A program made the position numbers and the translations under genes. The notes beneath the pieces are model-generated. The model was not told the DNA's origin. It made no database searches and saw nothing but the letters and a program-made list of their open reading frames with translations. Of a stretch of 64,000 bases of DNA, positions 1-7,720 are shown one piece after another; positions within the stretch are counted from its first letter, which is position 1; every line of letters starts with the position of its first letter. Origin of the DNA: an uncultured Rikenellaceae bacterium (GTDB lineage Bacteria > Bacteroidota > Bacteroidia > Bacteroidales > Rikenellaceae); the NCBI GenBank assembly GCA_910577285.1, contig CAJTLO010000004.1, positions 84,601-148,600 of the forward strand, written 5' to 3'.

Positions 1-142
1 GCCGAACAGCGAAAGCGACACGCCGGCGAAAGCCCGGCTCGCAGGCGCGAAGCGATTCGATGGAGGCAAATAACACCCAAACAGGGCGCCGAACAGCGAA
101 AGCGACACGCCGGCGAAAGCCCGGCTCGCAGGCGCGAAGCGA
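1..142. repeat. Two 55-bp direct repeats, period 87 bp
   Basis: The first 55 bases (1-55) recur without mismatch at 88-142, separated by 32 bases. The unit is GC-rich and contains GCGAAAGC and GCAGGCGCGAAGCGA. The copies diverge immediately after GCGAAGCGA. The first copy begins at the window edge, so more copies may lie upstream. The unit lies beyond the 3' end of the minus-strand decarboxylase gene and overlaps no convincing gene. Confidence 0.9.
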
Positions 143-272
143 AGTATCCACCCGCTCCGAAGCGCATCGATTCGTCCGAAAGCCCCCGACCCAAACTCCG
201 GTCGGACCTCCGCCCGCACCGGCAACCGCCCGGTCCCAAACGCCGTCTGCCGGCCGGAAACCGCGCAACGTC

Positions 273-1403
273 TCACGACATCCGGTCGCGGAAATCGCGG
301 TAACCGAACCGTTTGACTACCTCCAGCGTACCGTCGCCGCGACGGATGGCGATCGAAGGGTGCGACACCCCGTTGAACATGGTGGTCTTCACCATCGTAT
401 AGTGGATCATATCCTCGAACACCACCCGGTCGCCCACCGAGGGTTCCCGGTCGAAAGCCCAGTCGCCCTTGTAATCGCCCGCCAGGCAACAGTTGCCGCC
501 CATGCGCCATCGCACTTCGCCGGGCCGGGGATCGTGCGCCCCCACGATAGCGGGTTTGTAGGGCATCTCCAGCGTATCGGGCATATGGCAGGCAAACGAC
601 ACGTCGAGCATCGCCGTGTTCACCCCGCCGTTGCGGACAATATCCTCCACCGTGGCCACGAGCCACCCCGTGCGCCACGTGAACGCGCTGCCCGGTTCCA
701 GGATGACGCGCAGGTGGGGATGCCGAGCCCGGAACCCGCGCAGAATCTCGATCAGCTCCCCTTCGTCGTAATCCCGGGCCGTCATCAGGTGGCCGCCCCC
801 CATGTTCACCCACTTCACCTGCGGCAACAGGTGGCCGAAACGTGCCTCGAACGCCTCGAGCGTCGCCCGCAGATCGGCGGGACGCGACTCGCAAAGGGTA
901 TGGAAATGGAGCCCCTCCACCCCCTCGGGCAGACGGGGAAGAGCGGCCGAGGGGATGCCGAGCCGCGAATCGGGGGATGCAGGGTTATAGAGGTCGGTTT
1001 CCACGGTGGAATACTCCGGATTCACCCGCAGGCCGCACGAAATGCCTGCCCCCCGGGCACGGGCTCCGAAACGCTCCCACTGGCCCAGCGAATTGAACGT
1101 GATGTGGTCGCTGCAACGCATGATCTCCGCGAAATCGCCCTCCGTATAGACCGGTGCGTAGGTATGCGCCCTGGTGCCGTACTCCTCGAGCACGAGACGC
1201 GCCTCCGCCACGGAACTCGCCGTGGCCCCGTCGGAATGCTCGCGCAACAAGGGGAAGACGCTCCACATCGCACACGCCTTCAGCGCCACGATGATCTCCG
1301 CACCGGACTCCCGACGCACCCGGTCGATCACATTCAAATTCTCCAGCAAAAGCCGCTCATCGAGTACGAAGCACGGCGAAGGTACCTTGTCGAAATCCAT
1401 CAT
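273..1403 (-). CDS. nspC: Carboxynorspermidine/carboxyspermidine decarboxylase
   Basis: PLP-dependent decarboxylase of the alanine-racemase-fold (type III) family. It converts carboxy(nor)spermidine to (nor)spermidine, the last step of the aspartate-semialdehyde polyamine route. The 376-residue product matches the family length. Visible landmarks are the Schiff-base lysine in VALKA (about K42), the GGGH glycine turn, the EPGSAF phosphate-binding loop, and the C-terminal active-site segment around FACHMPD. The frame stays open upstream, but I start at the ATG-ATG pair (1403 or 1400), because the protein proper begins MDFDKVPSPCF and a GGAG-like site sits just upstream. The likely partner dehydrogenase is 1.4 kb upstream on the same strand (2843-4033), separated by an unrelated lipoprotein gene. 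Confidence 0.92.
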   Translation of the reverse strand: MMDFDKVPSPCFVLDERLLLENLNVIDRVRRESGAEIIVALKACAMWSVFPLLREHSDGATASSVAEARLVLEEYGTRAHTYAPVYTEGDFAEIMRCSDHITFNSLGQWERFGARARGAGISCGLRVNPEYSTVETDLYNPASPDSRLGIPSAALPRLPEGVEGLHFHTLCESRPADLRATLEAFEARFGHLLPQVKWVNMGGGHLMTARDYDEGELIEILRGFRARHPHLRVILEPGSAFTWRTGWLVATVEDIVRNGGVNTAMLDVSFACHMPDTLEMPYKPAIVGAHDPRPGEVRWRMGGNCCLAGDYKGDWAFDREPSVGDRVVFEDMIHYTMVKTTMFNGVSHPSIAIRRGDGTLEVVKRFGYRDFRDRMS

Positions 1404-1421
1404 CGCTCCAATTTTTACGAA

Positions 1422-1429
1422 CAAAAATA
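1422..1429 (-). promoter_or_regulatory. Candidate -7 box for nspC
   Basis: On the minus strand this reads TATTTTTG, matching TAnnTTTG. It lies about 19 bases upstream of the nspC ATG and would give a very short leader. The same octamer occurs in the second repeat copy (1496-1503). No TTTG lies at the usual spacing upstream, so the match is half a promoter. Confidence 0.4.
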
Positions 1430-1559
1430 CGGAAAGTCGAGTGCAAAACCGAATCGTATTCGAGTTTTGCCGAGACGAAGTATCTAAGACAAAGTCAAAA
1501 ATACGGAAAGTCCGGTGCAAAACCGAACAGCATGCGGGTTTTGCCCAGACAAAGTATCT
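1422..1559 (-). repeat. Tandem hairpin repeat upstream of nspC, two 64-bp copies
   Basis: The copies are 1422-1485 and 1496-1559 (period 74 bp), about three-quarters identical by eye. Each contains an inverted repeat whose arms are GCAAAAC and GTTTTGC. In copy 1 the stem extends through GAAT/ATTC; in copy 2 the inner bases differ, yet the outer arms are kept. Read on the minus strand, each copy ends with TATTTTTG, which fits the Bacteroidales -7 box. Confidence 0.8.
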
Positions 1560-1732
1560 TAAAGTAAAGCCAAAGACAGGCAAAACGGCCCAAGATTCCC
1601 TCCCGACATGCGGTCACCCAAGCCGTCCCCGATGCGCATCCGGCCCTTCGCGACGCATCCCGCGCCGAACCGCATCCCCACCCTCTACGGAGCGGAAAAT
1701 CGCCCGGACCGTTCCCGCCCGGACGCACCCCG

Positions 1733-1769
1733 AATACACAAAGCAGCGGAGGGGCTTCCCCTCCGCTGC
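1733..1769 (-). terminator. Rho-independent terminator of the LRR lipoprotein gene
   Basis: A perfect 12-bp stem (1743-1754 with 1758-1769, arm GCAGCGGAGGGG) closes a 3-base loop. On the minus strand it is followed by the T-rich TTTGTGTATT. It lies about 28 bases past the lipoprotein stop codon. Confidence 0.85.
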
Positions 1770-1796
1770 CGGCACGCATCCCTTCTCGGGACTGCA

Positions 1797-2759
1797 CTAT
1801 TTCACGACCACCTCGGCGGCAGCGTCCTTGATAAGCGTCTCCACCTGCTGTCCCTTCCGCTGGTAGATCACCGTCAGGTTGGGATTACCGGCACAGTAGA
1901 CGCCGTCCATTTTCGATGCGCATCCGCTGATGTCGAGCTCGGTGAATCTGTTCACTCCGGCATAAAGCACCCTCAATGCGGGATTGTTGCTCAGATCCAC
2001 GGACTCCATCCTGCACGAAACGATGTTGAGCACCTCCAGGGCGGGGTTCTTCGTCACATCGATCGCGGGCATCTGAACGCTGCCGATCGACAACTCCCGC
2101 AGGCCGGACATCGCCGACACATCCAGCGAGGGAAGCTGCGTACCGTAACAATCCAGCTCCTCCATGGCGGAGTTATTGCTCAAATCCAAAACCGTAAGGG
2201 CGCTGCCTGAAACCGACAGGCTGCGGAGTGAGGTATTCTTCGTCACATCGAGAGCCTCCAGGCTGTTGTTGCCGAGGCGGAGTACCTCCAGCGCCGTATT
2301 ACCGGAAACGTCTATCGAAGTCAGCCCGTTGCGGGTCATATCCAGCTCCCGCAGCGCGGTGTTGGCGCTCACGTCGATGGAAGCGATGGAGTTGCCGCTG
2401 AGATTGAGTACCTCCAGTGCCGTATTGGCCGATACGTCCACCTCCGTCAACAAACGCATATGCTCCGTATTACCGCTGCATTCGAATGTCTTCAGGTTAG
2501 GAAAAGAGGCGATACCCTCGACGGATGCGATCTCCCAATATCCTTCCACCTTCATCGATGTGACCTTTGCGGCCTCCTCGGTCGAAATCCGCCCGTCCTT
2601 GTCCGTATCGAACCACCTTACCAGCCATTCGAAGAAGTATTGGTCGGGAACTTCCACATACTCCGTAACGGGAGTCGGTTCACTCCTTTCGATAGGTTCG
2701 GAGCATCCAGTGGCAAAGAGTCCTGTTGCAGCGCAAATCAGCCAAAATGTTCTTTTCAT
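1797..2759 (-). CDS. Leucine-rich-repeat lipoprotein with an EF-hand-like loop
   Basis: The 320-residue product begins with a lipoprotein signal (lipobox ending FATGC, Cys19), so it is probably anchored to the outer membrane and may be surface exposed. After a short spacer comes DTDKDGRISTEE (about residues 51-62), which has the spacing of an EF-hand or dockerin calcium loop. About nine repeats of 21-23 residues follow, of the form (I/L)DVS-NTALEVL-L--N, the bacterial leucine-rich type. Such proteins usually bind proteins or glycans; the ligand here is unknown. It has its own terminator and lies between, but does not resemble, two polyamine genes. Confidence 0.85.
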   Translation of the reverse strand: MKRTFWLICAATGLFATGCSEPIERSEPTPVTEYVEVPDQYFFEWLVRWFDTDKDGRISTEEAAKVTSMKVEGYWEIASVEGIASFPNLKTFECSGNTEHMRLLTEVDVSANTALEVLNLSGNSIASIDVSANTALRELDMTRNGLTSIDVSGNTALEVLRLGNNSLEALDVTKNTSLRSLSVSGSALTVLDLSNNSAMEELDCYGTQLPSLDVSAMSGLRELSIGSVQMPAIDVTKNPALEVLNIVSCRMESVDLSNNPALRVLYAGVNRFTELDISGCASKMDGVYCAGNPNLTVIYQRKGQQVETLIKDAAAEVVVK

Positions 2760-2796
2760 TCGTTCTTCGTTTTAAGTTAAAGAAGGGTTTAATGCA

Positions 2797-2827
2797 ATAC
2801 TTCCGACTGGAATCCAATCGGAAGTAT
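2797..2827 (-). terminator. Hairpin after the carboxynorspermidine synthase gene
   Basis: A perfect 10-bp stem, ATACTTCCGA (2797-2806) with TCGGAAGTAT (2818-2827), starts 16 bases past the stop codon at 2843. The T tract on the minus strand is weak (ATTAAACCC), so termination may be partial. Confidence 0.55.
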
Positions 2828-2842
2828 CATTTCTGTATCGCA

Positions 2843-4033
2843 TCACACTTCGAGGTTCACGTCGAACTTCTCCACCCAAGGCAGTCCACGTTCGCCGATC
2901 TCAGCCATGAAAGGATCCGGATCGAACTCCTCCACGTTGAATACACCGGGTTTCTTCCAGAGCCCGCGGGCGAACATCTCCGCTCCGAGCGCGGCGGGCA
3001 CACCCGTCGTAAAGCTCACGGCCTGCGTGCCGGTCTCCCGGAAAGCCTTTTCGTGATCGCAGTTGTTGTATATGTAGTAGGTACGCTCGCGGCCGTCCTT
3101 GATGCCCTGAATGCGGCAACCGATCGAGGTCATACCCGTATAGTGCTCGCCGAGCGACTTGGGATCGGGCAACACGGCCTTGAGGAACTGGATGGGCACG
3201 ATCTCCACACCGTTGTAGACAATGGGGTCGATACGGGCCATGCCGATGTTCTGAATCACGCGCAGATGGGTGAGGTACTCCTGTCCGAAGGTCATCCAGA
3301 AACGCGCACGGCGAATGGTGGGATAGTTCTTCACGAGCGATTCGAGCTCCTCGTGGTAAATGACGTACGATTCACGCTCCCCGATCTCCGGATAGGTCAG
3401 CGGCTTGTGTATTTCGTGCGGGGCGGTCTCCACCCACCGACCGTTCTCCCAGTACTTGCCGGGCTGGGTCACTTCGCGGATGTTGATCTCCGGATTGAAG
3501 TTGGTGGCGAATGCCATGCCGTGATTGCCGGCGTTGCAGTCCACGATATCGAGGTAGTGGATCTCGTCGAAGTGGTGCTTGGCGGCATAGGCCGTAAAGA
3601 TGGAGGTCACTCCGGGGTCGAAACCGCAGCCGAGGATGGCCGTCAGCCCCGCCTCGCGGAACCTCTCGCGATAGGCCCACTGCCACGAATACTCGAAATG
3701 CGCCTCGTCCTTGGGTTCGTAGTTGGCCGTATCCAGATAGTTGACACCGCATTCGAGGCAGGCATCCATGATCGTAAGGTCCTGGTAGGGAAGTGCCACG
3801 TTGATCACGATATCCGGCCGGAAAGCACGCATCAGCGCCGTCAGTTCCTCGACGCTGTCGGCATCCACCCGCGCCGTCTTGATCCTGTCTCCGCCCACTG
3901 CGGCGGCTATGTCGTCGGCCTTGCTCTTGGTGCGGCTGGCCAACATGATCTCCGTAAACACCGGACTGGCCGCTACTTTGTGCGCCACCACGGTCCCCAC
4001 ACCGCCGGCTCCGATTATCAGTACCTTGCTCAT
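2843..4033 (-). CDS. Carboxynorspermidine/carboxyspermidine synthase (saccharopine dehydrogenase family)
   Basis: NAD(P)-dependent reductive condensation of aspartate semialdehyde with diaminopropane or putrescine, giving the substrate for NspC. The 396-residue product starts MSKVLIIGAGGVG, a Rossmann GxGGxG dinucleotide loop. It continues with the saccharopine-dehydrogenase-like features DIVINVALPYQD, LGCGFDPG and TNFNPEINIREV. The frame is open far upstream, but this ATG (4031-4033) immediately precedes the Rossmann motif. With nspC in the same window, the cell most likely makes spermidine by the carboxyspermidine route instead of the S-adenosylmethionine decarboxylase route. A saccharopine dehydrogenase proper is less likely given nspC nearby. 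Confidence 0.88.
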   Translation of the reverse strand: MSKVLIIGAGGVGTVVAHKVAASPVFTEIMLASRTKSKADDIAAAVGGDRIKTARVDADSVEELTALMRAFRPDIVINVALPYQDLTIMDACLECGVNYLDTANYEPKDEAHFEYSWQWAYRERFREAGLTAILGCGFDPGVTSIFTAYAAKHHFDEIHYLDIVDCNAGNHGMAFATNFNPEINIREVTQPGKYWENGRWVETAPHEIHKPLTYPEIGERESYVIYHEELESLVKNYPTIRRARFWMTFGQEYLTHLRVIQNIGMARIDPIVYNGVEIVPIQFLKAVLPDPKSLGEHYTGMTSIGCRIQGIKDGRERTYYIYNNCDHEKAFRETGTQAVSFTTGVPAALGAEMFARGLWKKPGVFNVEEFDPDPFMAEIGERGLPWVEKFDVNLEV

Positions 4034-4247
4034 TGAATAAATTATTTGTTTGATTCGACAATCCTTTTCCTTTGCAGGCGCCGCCGGAACACGGACCGCA
4101 CCGGCCCCTCGGCCGACACCCCCTTCCCGCACGCAGCGCCACGAACGCACGCAACCTACTATTCTACAATAAAATACGACACAATCCCATCGAAAATCCG
4201 ACATGCAGCCCGGAGATCCGCCCGGAGCCGGTTGCGCAGCTTCAAGG

Positions 4248-4255
4248 CAAATATA
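4248..4255 (-). promoter_or_regulatory. Candidate -7 box for the carboxynorspermidine synthase gene
   Basis: The minus strand reads TATATTTG, an exact TAnnTTTG match. Initiation about 8 bases downstream would give a leader of roughly 205 bases before the ATG at 4033. No clear -33 TTTG is visible. Confidence 0.45.
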
Positions 4256-4528
4256 ACGAATATTCGATGAAAAAAGCACAGCAACCGCCTCCCTCGGATC
4301 GATTCGCGGCGGCGAAACATCCCGGTTCTCGCCGACAGCTCTTTCCCTCCGCCCTTCCGCAACCGTCTTCCTCCGGCCTGAAACAGGTTTCCTGCGGCCG
4401 ACGATCGGGTCCGCCACTCCCCCGCCGACCCACCCAAACGCGCTGTTGAGCCTTCGCCGAGCGGAGGCATCCGAACATTCCTGCCGAATAAACAGCCGCT
4501 CCCACACCGAAGGCCCGCTCAAGATGAT

Positions 4529-4536
4529 TATCTTTG
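4529..4536 (+). promoter_or_regulatory. Candidate -7 box for the pnuC-TPK genes
   Basis: TATCTTTG, an exact Bacteroidales -7 box, lies 25 bases before the transporter ATG. No good -33 element is seen. The short leader leaves no room for a riboswitch. Confidence 0.5.
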
Positions 4537-4561
4537 CACTTCGGACAACCCCGTACCTCGC

Positions 4562-5143
4562 ATGGACTACCTGGAGATCATCGGCACGGCCATAGGGCTC
4601 GCCTACCTGTGGCTCGAATACCGGGCCAGCATTTGGCTGTGGCTCGCAGGCATCGTGATGCCCGCCGTCTACATCTTCGTCTACTACGGTGCAGGATTCT
4701 ATGCCGACATGGCCGTCAACATCTATTACCTGTGTGCGGGTATCTACGGCTGGATCGTATGGCGCAGGGGAAGCGGTACCGACCGGGAACTCTCCATCAC
4801 GAGGATACCCCGCAGGTCGATCCTGCCGCTCGCGCTCCTCTCGGCGGGAGCCTTTGCCGCAATAGCGGTCCTGCTGGTGAACTTCACCGACAGCACCGTC
4901 CCCTACGGCGACAGCCTCACCACCGCGCTGAGCATCGCCGCCCTGTGGATGCTCTCGCGCAAATATGCCGAACAATGGCTGGTGTGGATCGCGGTCGACG
5001 TCATCTCCGCCGTCCTCTACTTCCACAAAGGACTCTACCCCACCGGGGGACTCTACGCGCTGTATGCCGTAGCGGCCGTGGCCGGATATTTCAAATGGTT
5101 AAAAATGATGCACGATGGAAATGCGACACGTTCCGATGCCTGA
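4562..5143 (+). CDS. pnuC: PnuC-type vitamin transporter, probably for thiamine
   Basis: A 193-residue, strongly hydrophobic protein with about seven membrane segments, of the PnuC family. These transporters move nicotinamide riboside, or in other branches thiamine or riboflavin, by facilitated diffusion with metabolic trapping. Family landmarks are EIIGTAIGLAYLWLEY near the start, VNIYYLCAGIYGWIVWRR in the middle, and the late WLVWIAVDVISAVLYFHKG segment. The next gene, overlapping by 29 bases, is thiamine pyrophosphokinase. That partnership is the classic argument for a thiamine substrate (PnuT), since phosphorylation would trap the vitamin inside the cell. Confidence 0.88.
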   Translation: MDYLEIIGTAIGLAYLWLEYRASIWLWLAGIVMPAVYIFVYYGAGFYADMAVNIYYLCAGIYGWIVWRRGSGTDRELSITRIPRRSILPLALLSAGAFAAIAVLLVNFTDSTVPYGDSLTTALSIAALWMLSRKYAEQWLVWIAVDVISAVLYFHKGLYPTGGLYALYAVAAVAGYFKWLKMMHDGNATRSDA

Positions 5144-5777
5144 CATCTCTTCCATACCCGAGACGGTCATTCTCGCCGACGGCGAGTACCCCGCCGAAGG
5201 GATTCCCGCCGCCCTGCTGGCCCATGCCCGCAGGGTGGTATGCTGCGACGGTGCGGCCGACGCCTATATCACCCGCGGCGGCAGGCCGGCGGCCATCGTG
5301 GGCGACGGCGACTCCATCCGCGACGCAACGGCCCTGCGATTCCGGGAGGTGCTGCACATCGTCCCCGACCAGGAGACCAACGACCTCACCAAAGCCTTCG
5401 CATTCTGCATGGAACAGGGGTACGGAAAGATCACCATTCTCGGCGCCACCGGCCGTCGCGAAGACCATACGATAGGCAACATCAGCCTGCTGGCCGACTA
5501 CGCCCGGCAGGCCGAGGTGCAGATGGTAACCCCCTACGGCGTCTTCAACGCCGTGGACGGCACGGCGACCCTCGCCTCCATGCCCCGACAACAGGTATCC
5601 ATCTTCACCCTCGCCCCGGGCACGCGGGTCACCGTCCACGGTCTGCGCTACCTACCGCCCGCCGAGGGGCTGCGCTCCTGGTGGTGCGGCACGCTGAACG
5701 AGGCGGAAGGCGACACGTTCACCGTCCGGACCGACGGTCCCACTCTGCTGTTCCGCACCTTCCTGCGCAAAGAGTGA
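5115..5777 (+). CDS. Thiamine pyrophosphokinase (thiamine diphosphokinase)
   Basis: Transfers pyrophosphate from ATP to thiamine, giving thiamine diphosphate. The 220-residue product shows the family motifs in order: CDGAAD (about 42-47), VGDGDS, the substrate loop DQETNDLTKA (about 95-104) and GATGRREDH. The C-terminal half is the beta-sandwich domain. The gene overlaps the transporter gene by 29 bases, so translation is probably coupled. The start at 5115 is the first ATG; an internal ATG eight codons on is possible. Function in salvage and in completing de novo synthesis is well supported by the neighbours. Confidence 0.9.
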   Translation: MEMRHVPMPDISSIPETVILADGEYPAEGIPAALLAHARRVVCCDGAADAYITRGGRPAAIVGDGDSIRDATALRFREVLHIVPDQETNDLTKAFAFCMEQGYGKITILGATGRREDHTIGNISLLADYARQAEVQMVTPYGVFNAVDGTATLASMPRQQVSIFTLAPGTRVTVHGLRYLPPAEGLRSWWCGTLNEAEGDTFTVRTDGPTLLFRTFLRKE

Positions 5778-5928
5778 GCGGGCCGGAAGGCTGCGAAAGA
5801 GCGCTCCATCCCCGCGGATCGCAAGACACCGCGACCGCAGGCAGAGTCGCCCGACGCTACGGACACCCCCTTTTCCTTCACTGCAAACACCGCCGTACAA
5901 CGGCCATGCAACCATCCTCCGCAAACCG

Positions 5929-6738
5929 ATGAACACACCGCCCGTCATCCTCTCCATCGCCGGCTCCGACCCCTCCGGCGGGGCCGGCATACAGGCCGAC
6001 ATCAAGACCGTCTCCGCACTGGGAGGCTACGCCGCCGCAGCCCTCACGGCCGTCACCGTGCAGAACACCCGCGGCGTGGCACAGGTGGAGTACCTCCCGG
6101 CCGACACGGTAGGCCGCCAGTGCGACGCCGTCATCGAGGACCTCGCACCCGCCGCCGTCAAGATCGGCATGACGGGTACCCCCGCCATCCTGCACGCCAT
6201 CGCCGAGGTATTGGAGCGGCACGGATGCGGCAACATCGTCTTCGATCCCGTAGCCCTCGCCACCAGCGGCAGGATGCTGACGCAGGCCGACGCTCTCGAA
6301 GCAGCCTGCGACCGTCTCCTCCCCCGCTGCACGCTGGTGACGCCCAACCTCTCCGAAACGGCGCTGCTCACGGGCGAAACCGTCGCCGACATCGAAGGCA
6401 TGCGCCGGGCGGCACGACGGCTCCACGACCGCTACGGCTGCGCCTTTCTGATCAAGGGAGGACACCTCGACGGAGAACATCCCACCGACATCCTCTGCGA
6501 CGGAGAGCTGCACGCCTACACCGCCCGGCGCATCGACACCTCCAACCTCCACGGCACAGGCTGCACCCTCTCCTCGGCCATCGCCACCCTGCTCGGCAAG
6601 GGGCTCCCGCTGCGGGAGGCCGTAGGCGAGGCAAAAGCCTACGTAACCCGCGCCATCGAAGCCGCCCGTCCGCTGCGCATCGGCCACGGCAACGGTCCGC
6701 TGTGGCATTTCCCCGAACCGGAACACGACGACCGATGA
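5929..6738 (+). CDS. thiD: Hydroxymethylpyrimidine/phosphomethylpyrimidine kinase
   Basis: Phosphorylates HMP and then HMP phosphate to HMP pyrophosphate, the pyrimidine donor for ThiE. The 269-residue product has the ribokinase-fold landmarks SIAGSDPSGGAGIQAD (N-terminal substrate loop), VFDPV, LVTPN, and the C-terminal anion-hole motif NLHGTGCTLSSA. It starts at the ATG at 5929, after a 151-bp gap from the pyrophosphokinase gene that shows no clear promoter or terminator, so it may be cotranscribed. Its stop codon overlaps the start of the next gene (ATGA). Confidence 0.95.
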   Translation: MNTPPVILSIAGSDPSGGAGIQADIKTVSALGGYAAAALTAVTVQNTRGVAQVEYLPADTVGRQCDAVIEDLAPAAVKIGMTGTPAILHAIAEVLERHGCGNIVFDPVALATSGRMLTQADALEAACDRLLPRCTLVTPNLSETALLTGETVADIEGMRRAARRLHDRYGCAFLIKGGHLDGEHPTDILCDGELHAYTARRIDTSNLHGTGCTLSSAIATLLGKGLPLREAVGEAKAYVTRAIEAARPLRIGHGNGPLWHFPEPEHDDR

Positions 6739-7337
6739 AGCTGATCGTCATCACCGCACCGGAATTCCTGCCGGGCGAAGCGGAACTCATGCAGGCGATG
6801 CTCGACCGGGGGGTCGACCGCGTACACCTGCGCAAACCGGGATGCCCGGCCGCCGAACTCGCCGCCCTGATCGAACGGTTTCCCTCCGCCTACCGCCCCT
6901 GCATCACCCTGCACGACCACTTCCCCCTCCAACAAGCCTACCGGCTGGGCGGAGTACACCTCAACGGCCGCAATCCCCTCCCGCCCGCCGCCTTCCGCGG
7001 CACGGTCAGCCGGTCGTGCCACTCGCTGGAAGAGGTGGCCGCCCACCGGACAACCGCGGACTACCTCTTTCTGAGCCCCGTCTTCGACAGCATCTCCAAA
7101 GAGGGATACCGCGCGGCCTTTCCGCCCGAAGCCCTGCACGCGGCGGCAACCGCGGGGATCATCGACGGCAAAGTCATGGCCCTGGGCGGAGTGTCGGCAC
7201 GAAACCTGCCGGAGGTACGCGACTTCGGCTTCGGCGGTGCGGCCCTGCTGGGCGACATCTGGTCGCGCTTCCGCACCTCGGCCGACACCGACAGCGTACT
7301 CCGCCACCTCGACCGCCTGCTGCAAGCGGCCCGCTGA
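6735..7337 (+). CDS. Second ThiE/TenI-like protein
   Basis: A 200-residue TIM-barrel protein of the thiamine-phosphate-synthase/TenI superfamily, coupled to thiD by an ATGA overlap. Visible segments are VHLRKPG, LHDHFPLQQAYRLGGVHLN, RSCHSLEEV, DYLFLSPVFDSISKEGY and VMALGGV. It lacks ThiE signatures that the riboswitch-linked ThiE (10218-10880) keeps, namely DDR and GCGPFRYTATKQK. It also lacks the VFGH-type histidine of the TenI tautomerase at SPVF. It could be a divergent thiamine-phosphate synthase, a thiazole tautomerase relative, or a salvage enzyme. Thiamine metabolism is secure from context; the reaction is not. Confidence 0.72.
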   Translation: MKLIVITAPEFLPGEAELMQAMLDRGVDRVHLRKPGCPAAELAALIERFPSAYRPCITLHDHFPLQQAYRLGGVHLNGRNPLPPAAFRGTVSRSCHSLEEVAAHRTTADYLFLSPVFDSISKEGYRAAFPPEALHAAATAGIIDGKVMALGGVSARNLPEVRDFGFGGAALLGDIWSRFRTSADTDSVLRHLDRLLQAAR

Positions 7338-7654
7338 CCGCCTCCCTCCGCCGGCGCACCGGCCTCTTCTCCGGAACTCCTCCGTACGCTCCAGCGGGCG
7401 AAAGGTCCTACGCGGCCGACCTCCGGCTCTGCCCGGCACGACGCCATCGTACCGTCCCGGCAAACGCCCCGACAAAACGACAGGCCGCAACCACGCCGCT
7501 ACAAAGAATACAGCCCCGCTCTACGCGGCCGGGAGACCATCGGCCTACTCTGCGGCACTCCCCCGGTCCTCCATCGTCCCGTCGCACACGAACACCCGCC
7601 CAACGGGTTCCGCCACCGCCCCCTCTTCGGGCGAATGGCCCGGGCTGTTCGCCA
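7338..7654. other. Convergent intergenic region
   Basis: This is non-coding sequence between the two converging thiamine arms. It is C-rich and G-poor on the plus strand. I see no gene, no conserved RNA and no repeat before the terminator that begins at 7655. Confidence 0.5.
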
Positions 7655-7698
7655 GGAAAAACAACCCGGGGGCCGGAGAATATTCTCCGGCCCCCGGG
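7655..7698 (-). terminator. Strong rho-independent terminator of the thiE-thiC-thi4 operon
   Basis: A perfect 34-bp palindrome (7665-7698, arm CCCGGGGGCCGGAGAAT) is followed on the minus strand by TTGTTTTTCC. It starts 22 bases past the thi4 stop and marks the 3' end of the riboswitch-controlled operon. Confidence 0.9.
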
Positions 7699-7720
7699 CA
7701 CACCGATACCGCACGAGGCG

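Larger units (their letters stand above)
1404..1796. other. Intergenic region between nspC and the LRR lipoprotein
   Basis: This 393-bp gap holds the tandem hairpin repeats (1422-1559) next to nspC and a rho-independent terminator (1733-1769) next to the lipoprotein gene. The middle, about 1570-1730, is C-rich on the plus strand and shows no gene or recognisable RNA. The ORFs crossing it have no family features. Confidence 0.6.
4034..4561. other. Divergent intergenic region with two promoters
   Basis: The 528 bp separate the minus-strand synthase gene from the plus-strand thiamine genes. A minus-strand -7 box lies at 4248-4255 and a plus-strand -7 box at 4529-4536. Between them the plus strand is C-rich and G-poor with no plausible gene. 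I looked for a TPP riboswitch before the transporter and found none; the 25-base leader is too short. Confidence 0.6.

Noticed and set aside
1..142. CRISPR array from the direct repeats
   Set aside because: Only two 55-bp copies with one 32-bp spacer-like gap and no cas genes nearby; the repeat is GC-rich and non-palindromic.
60..1487. 475-codon plus-strand ORF over nspC
   Set aside because: It is opposite a complete decarboxylase and contains no family signature.
1422..1559. Insertion-sequence ends or attachment sites
   Set aside because: There is no transposase or integrase in the window, and the copies are direct, not inverted, relative to each other.
4034..4561. A second TPP riboswitch before pnuC
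   Set aside because: I found no CUGAGA/ACCUGA pair; the apparent leader is only 25 bases.
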